Assembly: GCF_030814415.1 (NCBI RefSeq)
Contig: NZ_JAUSVB010000001.1
Location: forward strand, 744,001 to 808,000
DNA length: 64,000 bases
Source: Cellulomonas humilata
GTDB taxonomy: Bacteria > Actinomycetota > Actinomycetes > Actinomycetales > Cellulomonadaceae
Direction of reading: 5' to 3'
Part shown: positions 1-7,949 of the stretch, in pieces
Layout of the letters: each line of letters begins with the position of its first letter
How positions within the stretch are numbered: position 1 is the stretch's first letter
Position numbers and translations under genes: made by a program
Notes under the pieces: model-generated
Told to the model about the DNA's origin: nothing
What the model saw: the letters and a program-made list of their open reading frames with translations, nothing else
The model's database searches: none

Positions 1-7
1 CACGTTC

Positions 8-700
8 GTGCACCGCTACGAGCTCGACACGTCCGCCCCCACGTTCGGGTCGGCGTGCCGTGACCTCGCGAGGCGGGCCCTCTTCCCAGCCGCGCTCTGG
101 TGGCTGGTGATGGTGGGGATCGGGCTCCTGATCGTCGGGCCGCTGGGTGACCTGCCGGCCGAGACCGGCGTCGACCGGTGGTTCGAGGCGCGCCGCACCG
201 CGGGGCTCAACACCCTCACCCTGGTGCTGTCCGACTTCGGGCAGACCCAGTTCGCCATCGCGGTGTGCGTGCTGGTGGTCGCGCTGCTCTGGTGGCGGAC
301 CAGGCAGTGGTGGCTGGCGGTTGTGCCGGCGATCGCGCTCGGGATGCAGGCGGTCCTCTTCTTCACGTCGTCGCTGCTCGTCGGCCGGGAACGCCCGCCC
401 GTGGGCCTGCTGGACGACTCACCGCCGACCACGGCGTTCCCGAGCGGGCACACCAGCGCCTCGGCTGCGCTCTACGTGTCGCTCGCCCTGCTGTGCCAGC
501 GGATCACCCGGCCGTGGCTGCGCTGGGGGCTGACGCTGGCCTGCCTCCTGGTCCCCTTCGCGGTCGCCACGGCGCGCCTCTACCGGGGGATGCACCACCC
601 CACGGACGTGGCCGTCGGCCTGGTGAACGGTGTCGTGTGCGCGCTGCTCGCGTGGTGGTACCTCCGCCGGGACATCGAGCTCGCTCCCGGCAGGCCGTGA
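8..700 (+). CDS. PAP2-family membrane phosphatase
   Basis: Integral membrane acid phosphatase of the PAP2 superfamily, likely dephosphorylating a lipid phosphate or polyprenyl pyrophosphate at the outer face of the membrane. The three signature motifs are in order: GRERPP near residue 125, PSGHTSAS near 145 and RLYRGMHHPTD near 190, the last carrying the catalytic His and Asp. Five or six hydrophobic segments surround them. The length of 230 residues is normal for the family. The start is GTG at base 8, but the frame stays open to the left edge, so the real start could lie outside the window. It converges on the HxlR gene, with 73 bases of unremarkable spacer. The exact substrate cannot be told from sequence. 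Confidence 0.88.
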   Translation: MHRYELDTSAPTFGSACRDLARRALFPAALWWLVMVGIGLLIVGPLGDLPAETGVDRWFEARRTAGLNTLTLVLSDFGQTQFAIAVCVLVVALLWWRTRQWWLAVVPAIALGMQAVLFFTSSLLVGRERPPVGLLDDSPPTTAFPSGHTSASAALYVSLALLCQRITRPWLRWGLTLACLLVPFAVATARLYRGMHHPTDVAVGLVNGVVCALLAWWYLRRDIELAPGRP

Positions 701-773
701 GCCGGACGAGCAAGGAAATCTTCGTCACGAGCGCCGGGCACGCGTCCGCGCTGCTGCGAGCAGGTGTCCGTAG

Positions 774-1238
774 CTAGAAGCGCTCGGCTCCCGGTCCCCG
801 CACGAGCCCCACGTCGCGCGCCGGCACCTCGCGCCCGTCGTCGGTGAGGAACGCCATCCGCACCGACGCCCCCGTGGCCGCCTCGACCGGGAGCGCAGCG
901 GGACCGAAGCCCGTGGGCCGGTGCTCGTCGCCCCAGTCGCGGATCGCGACCAGGACCGGTGCGAGATCGCGGCCCGCGTCCGTCAGCACATACTCCTCGC
1001 GCTCGCGCTCCCCGGCCTCGCGGTAGGCGCGGCGCTCGAGGATGCCGTTCTCGACCAGCGCGTTCAGGCGGTCGGCGAGCACGTCCGGCGCGATCCCGAG
1101 ACGCTCGCGGAACTCCGCGAATCGGGTCCGACCCTTGAAGGCCTCGCGGACGATCAGCAGGGTCCACTTCTGGCCCAGGATCTCGAGGCCGCGCGCGATC
1201 GAGCAGCGGCTGTCGACGGCGGTGAGCGAGCGGGTCAC
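774..1238 (-). CDS. HxlR-family winged-helix regulator
   Basis: DNA-binding regulator of the HxlR (MarR-like) family, 154 residues. The N-terminal block has the family pattern RCSIARGLEILGQKWTLLIV, with the conserved Cys near residue 12, followed by the recognition helix region and a DREY-like wing. Many HxlR proteins sense oxidants or electrophiles through that Cys; whether this one does is inference. It is divergent from an MFS exporter, and the shared 82-base gap holds a promoter overlapped by an inverted repeat, so it probably controls that exporter and itself. The C-terminal 40 residues go beyond the minimal HxlR domain and are not recognised. The start is GTG. Confidence 0.9.
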   Translation of the reverse strand: MTRSLTAVDSRCSIARGLEILGQKWTLLIVREAFKGRTRFAEFRERLGIAPDVLADRLNALVENGILERRAYREAGEREREEYVLTDAGRDLAPVLVAIRDWGDEHRPTGFGPAALPVEAATGASVRMAFLTDDGREVPARDVGLVRGPGAERF

Positions 1239-1261
1239 GACGCCGATCGTACCCCCCTGTA

Positions 1262-1291
1262 TTGGCGAAACCTAGTCAGAGTGCTAGGTTT
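1262..1291 (+). promoter_or_regulatory. Promoter with embedded HxlR-type operator
   Basis: TTGGCG (1262-1267) and TAGGTT (1285-1290) are separated by 17 bases, a sigma-70-type spacing pointing toward the MFS gene. The arms AAACCTAG (1268-1275) and CTAGGTTT (1284-1291) form a perfect 8-bp inverted repeat with an 8-base spacer, lying inside the promoter. A repressor bound here would block the polymerase. The adjacent divergent HxlR protein is the obvious candidate. Confidence 0.65.
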
Positions 1292-1320
1292 GCCAGACCT
1301 ACTCAGCCCCGGGAGACGAC

Positions 1321-2547
1321 GTGCCCCAGCTCGACCGCCGCGCAGGCTTCTGGACCGCCGCTCTCGTCGCCGCCCTCGCCCTCTGGGCCAGCGGCGCCCC
1401 GACCGTCGTCTACCCGCTCTACGCCCACGAGTGGGGCCTGACGCCGACGACGACGACCCTGATCTTCGCGGTCTACCCGCTGGTGCTCGTCCCGGTCCTC
1501 GTCCTGTTCGGCAACCTGTCCGACGTCATCGGCCGCCGCGCCACCATGCTGTACGGCCTCGCTGCGCTCGGGCTCGGGGCGCTCGCGTTCGGGCTCGCCC
1601 CGGACCTCGCCTGGGTGCTGGTCGGCCGCGCGCTCATGGGCGTCGGCGTCGGCCTCTCGCTGAGCCCCGCCACGGCGGCCATGATCGAGTTCAGCAGCCC
1701 CGGTCAGCAGGCGCGGGCGAGCTCGGCCACGACCGCGGCGACGGCCACGGGCCTCGCGCTCGCCACGCTCGTGGGCGGCGCGCTCGTGCAGTACGGGCCG
1801 TGGCCCACGCACCTGACGTTCTGGGTGCTCGTCGTCGTCACCGCCCTGAGCGCCGCCCTGGTCTGGCTGCTCCCCCGGCACACGCGCGACGAGACCGCGG
1901 GCCCCTGGCGTCCGCGCAGGCCTCACGTCCCGCGCGACGCCCGCGCGCCGTTCGTCGCCGGCACGCTGGCGGTCAGCGGCGCCTACGCGATGGGCGCGAT
2001 CTTCCTGGCGCTCGGCGCCCAGATCGCCCGAGACCTCGTGCGTTCGGACGACGCCTTGGTCGGCGGCGCGATCATCTCTGTGTCCGCAGTCGTCATCGGC
2101 GTCGTCGCGGTGCTGGCCCGGCGCCTGGCCCCGCGCACAGCCGTGACGATCGGGCCGCCTGCCGCAGCCCTCGGTCTCGCCCTGTTGATCGGCGCCGGGC
2201 TGGCCCACTCGCTCCCGCTCTTCCTCGCCTCGTCGGTCGTCGCGGGCGCGGGCTACAGCCTCCTGTTCTCCGGCGGCCTCGGTCTGGTGACGCTCAGTGC
2301 GCCCGTGCACCACCGCGCGGCCGTGCTGTCCGCGGCCTACGTCGTCGCCTACGTCCTCCAGGCGGCTGCCGCGCTCGGCATCGGCGCCCTCGCCACGAGC
2401 TCCACCCTGCTGCGCGCGCTGGAGATCGGCTCGCCCCTGGTGCTGGCCCTGGGCGTCGCGGCCCTGGTGGTCGCCCGGACCGGGCACCGCGCGGCGCCCG
2501 TGGCGTCGAACGCCGTCCGCTCGGCGGCCGAGGCCGTCTCGCGCTGA
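1321..2547 (+). CDS. MFS transporter (drug-efflux type)
   Basis: Major facilitator superfamily transporter of 408 residues with about twelve hydrophobic helices. The loop between helices 2 and 3 has the MFS signature GNLSDVIGRRATMLYG near residue 70. The fold and size suggest a proton-driven exporter of the DHA1 type; the substrate is unknown. GTG start, preceded at a good distance by GGGAG. It is transcribed divergently from an HxlR regulator through a promoter containing an inverted repeat, which suggests induction by a compound the regulator senses. tRNA-Ser lies downstream on the other strand. Confidence 0.85.
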   Translation: MPQLDRRAGFWTAALVAALALWASGAPTVVYPLYAHEWGLTPTTTTLIFAVYPLVLVPVLVLFGNLSDVIGRRATMLYGLAALGLGALAFGLAPDLAWVLVGRALMGVGVGLSLSPATAAMIEFSSPGQQARASSATTAATATGLALATLVGGALVQYGPWPTHLTFWVLVVVTALSAALVWLLPRHTRDETAGPWRPRRPHVPRDARAPFVAGTLAVSGAYAMGAIFLALGAQIARDLVRSDDALVGGAIISVSAVVIGVVAVLARRLAPRTAVTIGPPAAALGLALLIGAGLAHSLPLFLASSVVAGAGYSLLFSGGLGLVTLSAPVHHRAAVLSAAYVVAYVLQAAAALGIGALATSSTLLRALEIGSPLVLALGVAALVVARTGHRAAPVASNAVRSAAEAVSR

Positions 2548-2573
2548 CCTGCGCGCAGCGTTCGTCACACGGC

Positions 2574-2664
2574 GGAGGGCGTGGGATTCGAACCCACGAG
2601 AACGGGGTTGTCCCGCTCCAACGGTTTTCAAGACCGTCTCTTTCGGCCGCTCAGACAGCCCTCC
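2574..2664 (-). tRNA. tRNA-Ser, anticodon TGA
   Basis: Read on the minus strand, a 91-nt cloverleaf is visible. The 7-bp acceptor stem GGAGGGC pairs with GCCCTCC. The anticodon loop CTTGAAA reads TGA (serine UCA family). A long variable arm typical of serine tRNA follows, and the T-arm carries the GGTTCGAATCC block. CCA is not encoded. It lies 26 bases after the MFS gene. Confidence 0.97.
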
Positions 2665-2716
2665 TGTGCGGGACGAGCCCGCAGCGGCAGAAGTCTCCCA
2701 CAAGCACTCGCGGGAA

Positions 2717-2732
2717 CATGGTCTAGACCAGT
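2717..2732. promoter_or_regulatory. dre (DasR-type) operator upstream of ptsH
   Basis: The 16-mer CATGGTCTAGACCAGT matches the established DasR-responsive element ACTGGTCTAGACCAGT at its last 14 positions. It ends 43 bases before the ptsH start, where a bound GntR-type repressor could block transcription. Two further copies lie in the EIIC/repressor intergenic region of this window. Confidence 0.88.
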
Positions 2733-2775
2733 AAGGTCGAGAGCGTCACCGTCGACCCCGCCCAGGAGGCAGGCC

Positions 2776-3039
2776 ATGCAGCGTTCCGTCGTCGTCGCAC
2801 TACCCGAGGGGCTGCACGCGCGCCCCGCCGCCCAGTTCGTCGCGGCGGCTGGCCGGCTCCCGGCGAAGGTGACCATCGCGAAGACCGGCGGGACGCCCGT
2901 CGCGACCGCGTCGATCCTCGCGATCATGACGCTGGGCGTCGGGTCCGGCGACGAGGTCGTGCTGGCCACCGCCGACGACGACGCTGACGCGGCCGCCTCG
3001 ATCGACGCGCTCGAGCAGTTCCTCCAGCAGACGGCCTAG
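2776..3039 (+). CDS. ptsH: Phosphocarrier protein HPr
   Basis: Cytoplasmic HPr, 87 residues, which carries the phosphoryl group from enzyme I to the EIIA domains. The active-site loop is GLHARPAA with the phosphorylatable His at residue 14. The regulatory serine region reads TASILAIMTLG with Ser46. The start is ATG after AGGAGGCAGGCC, a strong ribosome site, and excludes a longer open reading frame running through the tRNA complement. A dre operator lies upstream, so expression should follow amino-sugar availability. It is convergent with ptsI: both genes use one CTAG as their stop codons. Confidence 0.96.
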   Translation: MQRSVVVALPEGLHARPAAQFVAAAGRLPAKVTIAKTGGTPVATASILAIMTLGVGSGDEVVLATADDDADAAASIDALEQFLQQTA

Positions 3040-4733
3040 AGACCCAGCTCCTCCAGCACGTCGCCGAGCGAGGCGCGGACGACTGACCGCGCCTCGTCGG
3101 CCGTGCGCTGCGCGAGCGCCAAGGTGGCGAGCGCCCGGCACTCGTCGAGCGTGACTGCGGCGAGCACGGCGCCGACGTCCGGGAGCGCCCGCGCTGTCAT
3201 CGACAGCGACGTGACGCCGAGCCCGACCAGGACGGGTGCGAGCGCCGGGTCGGCCGCGGCCTCGCCGCAGACCCCCACGGGCCGAGCCTTGGCCTGACCA
3301 CCCGCGCATGCGAGCTGCACCAGCGAGAGCACGGCCGGCTGCCACGGCGTCGACAGCTGTGCCAGCCCGGCGAGCTCGCGGTCCGCCGCCATCGCGTACT
3401 GCGTGAGGTCGTTGGTACCGAGGCTCGCGAACCGCGCGCGGTCGAGCAGGTCGGCGGCGCGGAGTGCGGCCGCGGGGACCTCGACCATGATCCCGGCGTG
3501 CGGCAGCCCGTGGGCGGCGCAGCGGTCGACGAACGCGTCGGCCTCGTCGGCCGTCGCGACCATCGGTGCCATGACCCAGACGTCCGCCGACGACGACGCC
3601 GCGGCCTGCGCGATCGCCGCGAGCTGGTCGTCGAGCACGGCCGGGTGCGCCCACGAGGTGCGCAGCCCGCGGACACCGAGCGCCGGGTTGGGCTCGCCCG
3701 CGGCCGTCACGAAGGGCAGCGGCTTGTCGGCGCCGGCGTCGAGCGTGCGGATCACGACGCGTCGGCCGGGGAACGCGTCGAACACCTGCGCGTAGGCCGC
3801 CACCTGCTCCGCGACGCTCGGCGGGGTGGTCCGGCCCAGGAACCCGAACTCGGTGCGGAACAGCCCGATCCCCTCGGCGCCCGTCTCCGCCGCGGCGACG
3901 GCCCCGGCGGGGTCGCCGACGTTGGCCAGCAGCGCGACGAGGTGGCCGTCGGCGGTGCGTCCGGGACGCTCCAGCCGGGTGGGCCGGGGGCGAGCGTGCG
4001 CGGCGCGCTCGACCGACTCGGGCGACGGGTGCCGGACGACGTCGCCGGTCGACCCGTCGACGAGCACAGTCTCGCCGTCGGCGATGTCGAGCGCCCCCGC
4101 CACCGCGACGACGCACGGGATGCCGAGCGACCGCGCCAGGATCGCCGTGTGGGCCGTCGGCCCGCCGCCGGCCGTGACGATCGCCAGGACGTGGGCGGGG
4201 TCCAGCCGTGCGGTGTCGGCGGGGGCGAGATCCCGCGCCACCAGCACGAACGGTGCTCCGGGGTCGGGGACGCCCGGCGCCCGGAGGCCCAGCAGCTCCG
4301 CGATGATCCGGTCCCGCACGTCCTGCACGTCCCGCGCCCGGTCGGCGAACATCCCGCCCAGGGCCCGGAGCTGTTCCGCGACCAGCTCGGCCGCGTCCCA
4401 CACGGCCCGCGCGGGCGTGGACCGGTTCTCGACGACCCGCCGCCGGGCCTCGTCGGCGAGCGAGGGGTCCGCGGCCATCGCCGCGGTGACGGCGAGGATG
4501 TCGGCCGCTTCCCCGGTCGCCGTGTCGGCGGCGCGGGCCAGCGTGTCGCGGACCCGCGCCGCCGCCTGATCGACCGCGGTCGCCGCCGCCGCCAGGTCCG
4601 TCCCCGGAGCCGACGGCTCGGGCGACGGCGCCGGCGGGGCGTCGGGCATGCGCGCCACGACTCCTGCCCGACGTCCTGGGCTGACCCCGAACCCCCTCAG
4701 GGTCAGCGGGGCGGCGACGACCGCGGGCGTCAT
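3036..4733 (-). CDS. ptsI: PTS enzyme I (PEP-protein phosphotransferase)
   Basis: First enzyme of the phosphotransferase system: it takes phosphate from phosphoenolpyruvate and passes it to HPr. At 565 residues it has the usual length. The phospho-His domain shows GGGPTAHTAILARSLGIPCVV-type sequence near residue 185. The PEP-binding barrel follows with GIGLFRTEFGFL near 300, the TLDAGADKPLP block, SLGTNDLTQYAMAADRE and the catalytic Cys in VGVCGEAAAD. Its ATG overlaps the EIIC stop as ATGA, so the two are translationally coupled and likely one transcript. The N-terminal 20 residues are not conserved, so a slightly later start is possible. Confidence 0.96.
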   Translation of the reverse strand: MTPAVVAAPLTLRGFGVSPGRRAGVVARMPDAPPAPSPEPSAPGTDLAAAATAVDQAAARVRDTLARAADTATGEAADILAVTAAMAADPSLADEARRRVVENRSTPARAVWDAAELVAEQLRALGGMFADRARDVQDVRDRIIAELLGLRAPGVPDPGAPFVLVARDLAPADTARLDPAHVLAIVTAGGGPTAHTAILARSLGIPCVVAVAGALDIADGETVLVDGSTGDVVRHPSPESVERAAHARPRPTRLERPGRTADGHLVALLANVGDPAGAVAAAETGAEGIGLFRTEFGFLGRTTPPSVAEQVAAYAQVFDAFPGRRVVIRTLDAGADKPLPFVTAAGEPNPALGVRGLRTSWAHPAVLDDQLAAIAQAAASSSADVWVMAPMVATADEADAFVDRCAAHGLPHAGIMVEVPAAALRAADLLDRARFASLGTNDLTQYAMAADRELAGLAQLSTPWQPAVLSLVQLACAGGQAKARPVGVCGEAAADPALAPVLVGLGVTSLSMTARALPDVGAVLAAVTLDECRALATLALAQRTADEARSVVRASLGDVLEELGL

Positions 4734-6052
4734 CGGGCGGGGGCCGTCTGCTCGGCCGGCTCGATCGCTCGGTCCGGCGTCGGTCGGTCCTCGGCCGTCG
4801 GCGTCGTCGGGTCGTCGTCGTCCTCACGGCCCGGGGTCCGCAGCTGCCACTTCGTGATGACCCATCGGAACAGGAAGTAGTACACGGCCGCGTAGCCGAG
4901 GCCGATCACGATCAGCCACAGCGGCTTCTCCGCGATGCGGAAGTTGAGCACGTAGTCGATGGCCCCGGCCGAGAACCCGAACCCGTCGCGGATGCCGAGC
5001 GCGTTGACGAGCGCGAGCGACGTGCCGGTGAGCACCGCGTGGATGGCGTACAGCGGGTAGGCGACGTAGACGAACGCGAACTCGAGCGGCTCGGTGACAC
5101 CCGTGACGAACGAGACCAGCGCGGCGGAGCCCATGATGCCGGCGATGACCTTGCGGTTCTTCGCCTTGGACGTGTGCACGATCGCGAGTGCTGCGGCGGG
5201 CAGGGCGAACATCATGATCGGGAAGAAGCCCGTCATGAACGTGCCCGCGGTCGGGTCGCCGTGCAGGAAGCGGGCGATGTCGCCGTTCCAGACCTCGCCG
5301 TTCGCGTCGGTGTACTCACCGAACTGGAACCAGGGCATCGAGTTGAGCAGGTGGTGCAGGCCGATCGGCACGAGCAGGCGGTTGGCGGTCCCGTAGACGA
5401 ACCCGCCGAGCACCACCGATCCGGTGACCCACTCGCCGACCGCGGTGAAGCCGGCGTCGAACGCCGGGTAGACCAGCGCGGCGGCGACCGCGATCAGGAT
5501 GGCCGCACCGGCGGTCACGATCGGCACGAAGCGCCGGCCGCCGAAGAACGCCAGGTAGGGCGGCAGCTTGATCCGGTAGTACTTCTGGTAGAGCAGGGCG
5601 GCGACGAGGCCCATGACGATGCCGCCGAGCACGCCGTAGTTGATGAGCTCCTGGGGCTTGCCCTCCGGCGGCAGGCCGAGGATGTACGGCGACAGGGCGG
5701 TGGTGACGCCCTTGAACACGAGGTACCCGATGAGAGCGGCGAGCGCGGTCGAGCCGTCGGACTTGCGGGCGTAGCCGACGGCGACACCGACGGCGAACAG
5801 CATGGCGAGGTTGGCGAACAGGGCGTCGCCCGCTGCCGCGAGCACGGCGGCGACCGGCAGCATCCACTCGACGCTCGCGCCGAGTCCGGCCTTGCCGAGC
5901 ATGTCGTCCTGGCCGAGCCGCAGCAGCAGCGCGGCGGCCGGCAGGGAGGCGATCGGCAGCATGAGCGAGCGGCCGATGCGTTGGAGCTGGGCGAGGCCGG
6001 GGAAGCCGCGCTTCTCGATGGACGCGGGGGCGTCCGCGGTGGCGGTGGTCAT
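4730..6052 (-). CDS. PTS EIIC permease, glucose/GlcNAc type
   Basis: Membrane component of a sugar PTS, 440 residues, with about ten hydrophobic segments and a charged C-terminal tail. It is a stand-alone EIIC of the Glc family: no B or A domain is attached. Recognisable blocks are LQRIGRSLMLPIASLPAAALLLRLG at the N-terminus (residues 23-47), GLHHLLNSMPWFQFGEY in the middle and GVTEPLEFAF in the sugar-binding region. The dre operators upstream and the DasR-like neighbour favour N-acetylglucosamine as substrate, as with NagE2 of Streptomyces, but glucose cannot be excluded. It is divergent from the repressor and coupled to ptsI by ATGA. Confidence 0.92.
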   Translation of the reverse strand: MTTATADAPASIEKRGFPGLAQLQRIGRSLMLPIASLPAAALLLRLGQDDMLGKAGLGASVEWMLPVAAVLAAAGDALFANLAMLFAVGVAVGYARKSDGSTALAALIGYLVFKGVTTALSPYILGLPPEGKPQELINYGVLGGIVMGLVAALLYQKYYRIKLPPYLAFFGGRRFVPIVTAGAAILIAVAAALVYPAFDAGFTAVGEWVTGSVVLGGFVYGTANRLLVPIGLHHLLNSMPWFQFGEYTDANGEVWNGDIARFLHGDPTAGTFMTGFFPIMMFALPAAALAIVHTSKAKNRKVIAGIMGSAALVSFVTGVTEPLEFAFVYVAYPLYAIHAVLTGTSLALVNALGIRDGFGFSAGAIDYVLNFRIAEKPLWLIVIGLGYAAVYYFLFRWVITKWQLRTPGREDDDDPTTPTAEDRPTPDRAIEPAEQTAPAR

Positions 6053-6104
6053 GGAGCACTCCTCGTTGGGTGTCCTGCGATGCTCTGGGGGAGGGGATCC
6101 TGCT

Positions 6105-6120
6105 TCTGGTCTGGACCAGT
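6105..6120. promoter_or_regulatory. dre operator 1, EIIC/repressor intergenic
   Basis: TCTGGTCTGGACCAGT differs from the DasR consensus ACTGGTCTAGACCAGT at two positions. It lies 53 bases upstream of the EIIC start in the region shared by the divergent EIIC-ptsI and repressor-EIIB transcripts. Confidence 0.85.
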
Positions 6121-6129
6121 TGCGAGCAG

Positions 6130-6145
6130 ACTGGTCTAGACCTCA
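6130..6145. promoter_or_regulatory. dre operator 2, EIIC/repressor intergenic
   Basis: ACTGGTCTAGACCTCA matches the DasR consensus at the first 13 positions and is weaker in the last three. Its centre is 25 bases from that of operator 1, about two and a half helical turns. The paired sites could let one repressor control both divergent transcripts. Confidence 0.85.
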
Positions 6146-6207
6146 TGATGTGTCAAGGGTCACGTCGAGACGACGACGACCGTCGCCTCACAAAGGAGTG
6201 ACCTCGC

Positions 6208-7011
6208 GTGGACGAGCCTGAGCAGGGCAGCGCGCACAAGTACCTGACGGTGCGCGACCATCTGGCCGCCCTCGTCGCGCAGGAGCTCCAGGTCGGCGAC
6301 GCCATCCCGTCGGAGCGGCATCTCAGCCAGCAGTTCGGCCTGTCCCGGATGACCGTGCGGCAGGCCGTCGACACGCTCGTGACCGACGGCGTCCTGGTCC
6401 GCGAGCAGGGGCGCGGCACCTTCGTCGCCCCGCAGCGCATGGACTTCGAGATGCGCCTGACCACGTTCGGCGAGGAGATGCGTCGACGCGGCATGGAGCC
6501 CGCGACGACCGTGCTCGCGGCCCAGGTCGTCTCCGCGACCCCCGACGTCGCCACCGCCCTGGAGCTCGAGCCGCGCCAGAAGGTGCACTTCCTCTACCGG
6601 GTCCGCAGCGCCGACGGCGTCCCCATCTGCATCGAGCAGGCGTGGGTGCCCGTCGTCCTGGCGCCCACGCTCTTCGACGACGGCCCCCCGGCGAGCATGT
6701 ACGAGGCGCTGCGGGAGGCCGGGCTGGCCCCCGAGTGGGGCGAGGACACGCTGTCCGCCGACGAGGCCACCGACACCGAGGCGTCCCTGCTCGGGCTCGG
6801 CGACGCCCGCGCCGTCCTGCGCGCCGAGCGACGCACGTACTCCGTCGACAGCGCGACGATGTTCTCCCGCGCCTGCTACCGCGCCGACCGCTACAGCGTG
6901 TGGGTCCCCCTGCGCGCCCCGAGACCAGCCCTCGTACCCCGACGTCGCGCTGAGAGTGAACAGCGGCCGACCACCGTACTGACCACCCCAACCACCGGAG
7001 GACGGCAATGA
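6208..7011 (+). CDS. dasR: GntR/HutC-family repressor, DasR-like
   Basis: Transcriptional regulator of 267 residues. The N-terminal GntR winged helix (about residues 10-78) contains IPSERHLSQQFGLSRMTVRQAV and ends in REQGRGTFVA. The C-terminal UTRA effector domain covers about residues 95-240. In characterised DasR proteins the effector is an amino-sugar phosphate. GTG start after AAAGGAG. Two dre sites lie just upstream and one before ptsH, so it is probably autoregulated and represses the whole PTS. Its stop overlaps the first EIIB start (ATGA). The symbol is given by similarity of family, operator and context; the last 35 residues are Pro/Thr-rich and not conserved. Confidence 0.85.
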   Translation: MDEPEQGSAHKYLTVRDHLAALVAQELQVGDAIPSERHLSQQFGLSRMTVRQAVDTLVTDGVLVREQGRGTFVAPQRMDFEMRLTTFGEEMRRRGMEPATTVLAAQVVSATPDVATALELEPRQKVHFLYRVRSADGVPICIEQAWVPVVLAPTLFDDGPPASMYEALREAGLAPEWGEDTLSADEATDTEASLLGLGDARAVLRAERRTYSVDSATMFSRACYRADRYSVWVPLRAPRPALVPRRRAESEQRPTTVLTTPTTGGRQ

Positions 7012-7253
7012 GGCCGCAGAGCAGAGACCAGGCGGCAGCGATCCTGGCTGCCCTCGGAGGCGTCGACAACATCGACGAGATCGAGCCGTGCACCACGCGG
7101 CTGCGCTCGCTCGTGCGCGATGCGAGCCGTGTCGACGCGGCCGGGCTGCGTGCCGCCGGCGCCTTCGGCGTGATGATCTCCGGACGCGTGGTCCAGGTGG
7201 TGGTGGGGCCGCACGTCGACCTCATCGCCACCGATCTCGACGAGCTGATGTGA
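7008..7253 (+). CDS. PTS EIIB, glucose type (first copy)
   Basis: Stand-alone EIIB protein of 81 residues that accepts phosphate from EIIA and hands it to the sugar at EIIC. The phosphorylatable Cys is in IEPCTTRLR near residue 28. The C-terminal block QVVVGPHVDLIATDLDEL is typical of the Glc family. It starts within the stop of the repressor gene (ATGA) and is followed after 10 bases by a second EIIB, with about half of the residues identical between the two. Confidence 0.92.
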   Translation: MRPQSRDQAAAILAALGGVDNIDEIEPCTTRLRSLVRDASRVDAAGLRAAGAFGVMISGRVVQVVVGPHVDLIATDLDELM

Positions 7254-7263
7254 GGAGCAGGAC

Positions 7264-7494
7264 ATGACGAAGGCCGAGCAGATCCTTGCGGCGCTGGGCG
7301 GGGACGCCAACATCCTCGACCTCGAGCCGTGCATCACCCGCCTGCGTGTCGAGGTGGAGAACCCCTCGCTCGTGGACGAGCCGGGGCTCAAGAAGGCCGG
7401 CGCGATCGCCGTCGTGCGCTCCGGTGTCGCGGTGCAGGTCATCGTCGGACCCGAGGCGGACACGCTCGCCTCCGACATCGAGGACCTGCGCTGA
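7264..7494 (+). CDS. PTS EIIB, glucose type (second copy)
   Basis: Second stand-alone EIIB, 76 residues, with the active Cys in LEPCITRLR near residue 23. It is closer to the usual NagF-like consensus than the first copy, with KKAGAIAVVRSG and QVIVGPEAD. ATG start after GAGGAGCAGG. Its TGA overlaps the start of the EIIA gene (TGATG), so translation should be coupled. Two EIIB proteins with one EIIC suggest that one serves a second permease elsewhere or that they differ in specificity. Confidence 0.93.
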   Translation: MTKAEQILAALGGDANILDLEPCITRLRVEVENPSLVDEPGLKKAGAIAVVRSGVAVQVIVGPEADTLASDIEDLR

Positions 7495-7949
7495 TGACGA
7501 CCCTGACCGTCCTGTCCCCCGTGAGCGGCCAGGTCCTGGGCCTCTCCGAGGTCGCCGACCCCGTGTTCTCCGCCGAGCTCGTCGGCCCCGGCCTCGCGCT
7601 CGACCCCCCGCTCGCTGCCGGCTCCGAGGTCATCTCCCCCATCGGCGGCACCATCGTGAAGCTCCACCCGCACGCGTTCGTCGTGCAGCACGACGACGGC
7701 CGCGCGGTGCTGGTCCACCTCGGCATCGACACCGTCGAGCTCGGCGGTGCCGGGTTCACGCTGCACGCCTCCGAAGGAGCCGTCGTCGCCGCGGGGCAGG
7801 TCGTCGTGAGCTGGGACCCGTCCGCGCTGGGCGGGCGCTCCCCGGTCTGTCCGGTCGTCGGCCTCGAGGCAGGTGCCGACGCCCTCACCCGGCTCGCGCG
7901 ACCCGGCGACACCGTCGCCGCAGGCGAACCATTGCTCTCGTGGGCATGA
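7494..7949 (+). CDS. crr: PTS EIIA, glucose type
   Basis: Cytoplasmic EIIA of the glucose/GlcNAc family, 151 residues. It takes phosphate from HPr and passes it to EIIB. The active-site His is in VLVHLGIDTVEL near residue 80; the second His of the site is in KLHPHAFVVQ near residue 65. In other bacteria this protein also regulates permeases. It overlaps the preceding EIIB by one base and the following cutC by four (ATGA). With HPr, EI, EIIB and EIIC present, the local system is complete. Confidence 0.94.
   Translation: MTTLTVLSPVSGQVLGLSEVADPVFSAELVGPGLALDPPLAAGSEVISPIGGTIVKLHPHAFVVQHDDGRAVLVHLGIDTVELGGAGFTLHASEGAVVAAGQVVVSWDPSALGGRSPVCPVVGLEAGADALTRLARPGDTVAAGEPLLSWA

Noticed and set aside
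2800..4827. A 675-codon minus-strand frame overlapping ptsI
   Set aside because: It is Arg-rich and runs in another frame of the verified enzyme I gene and through ptsH. No motifs are present.
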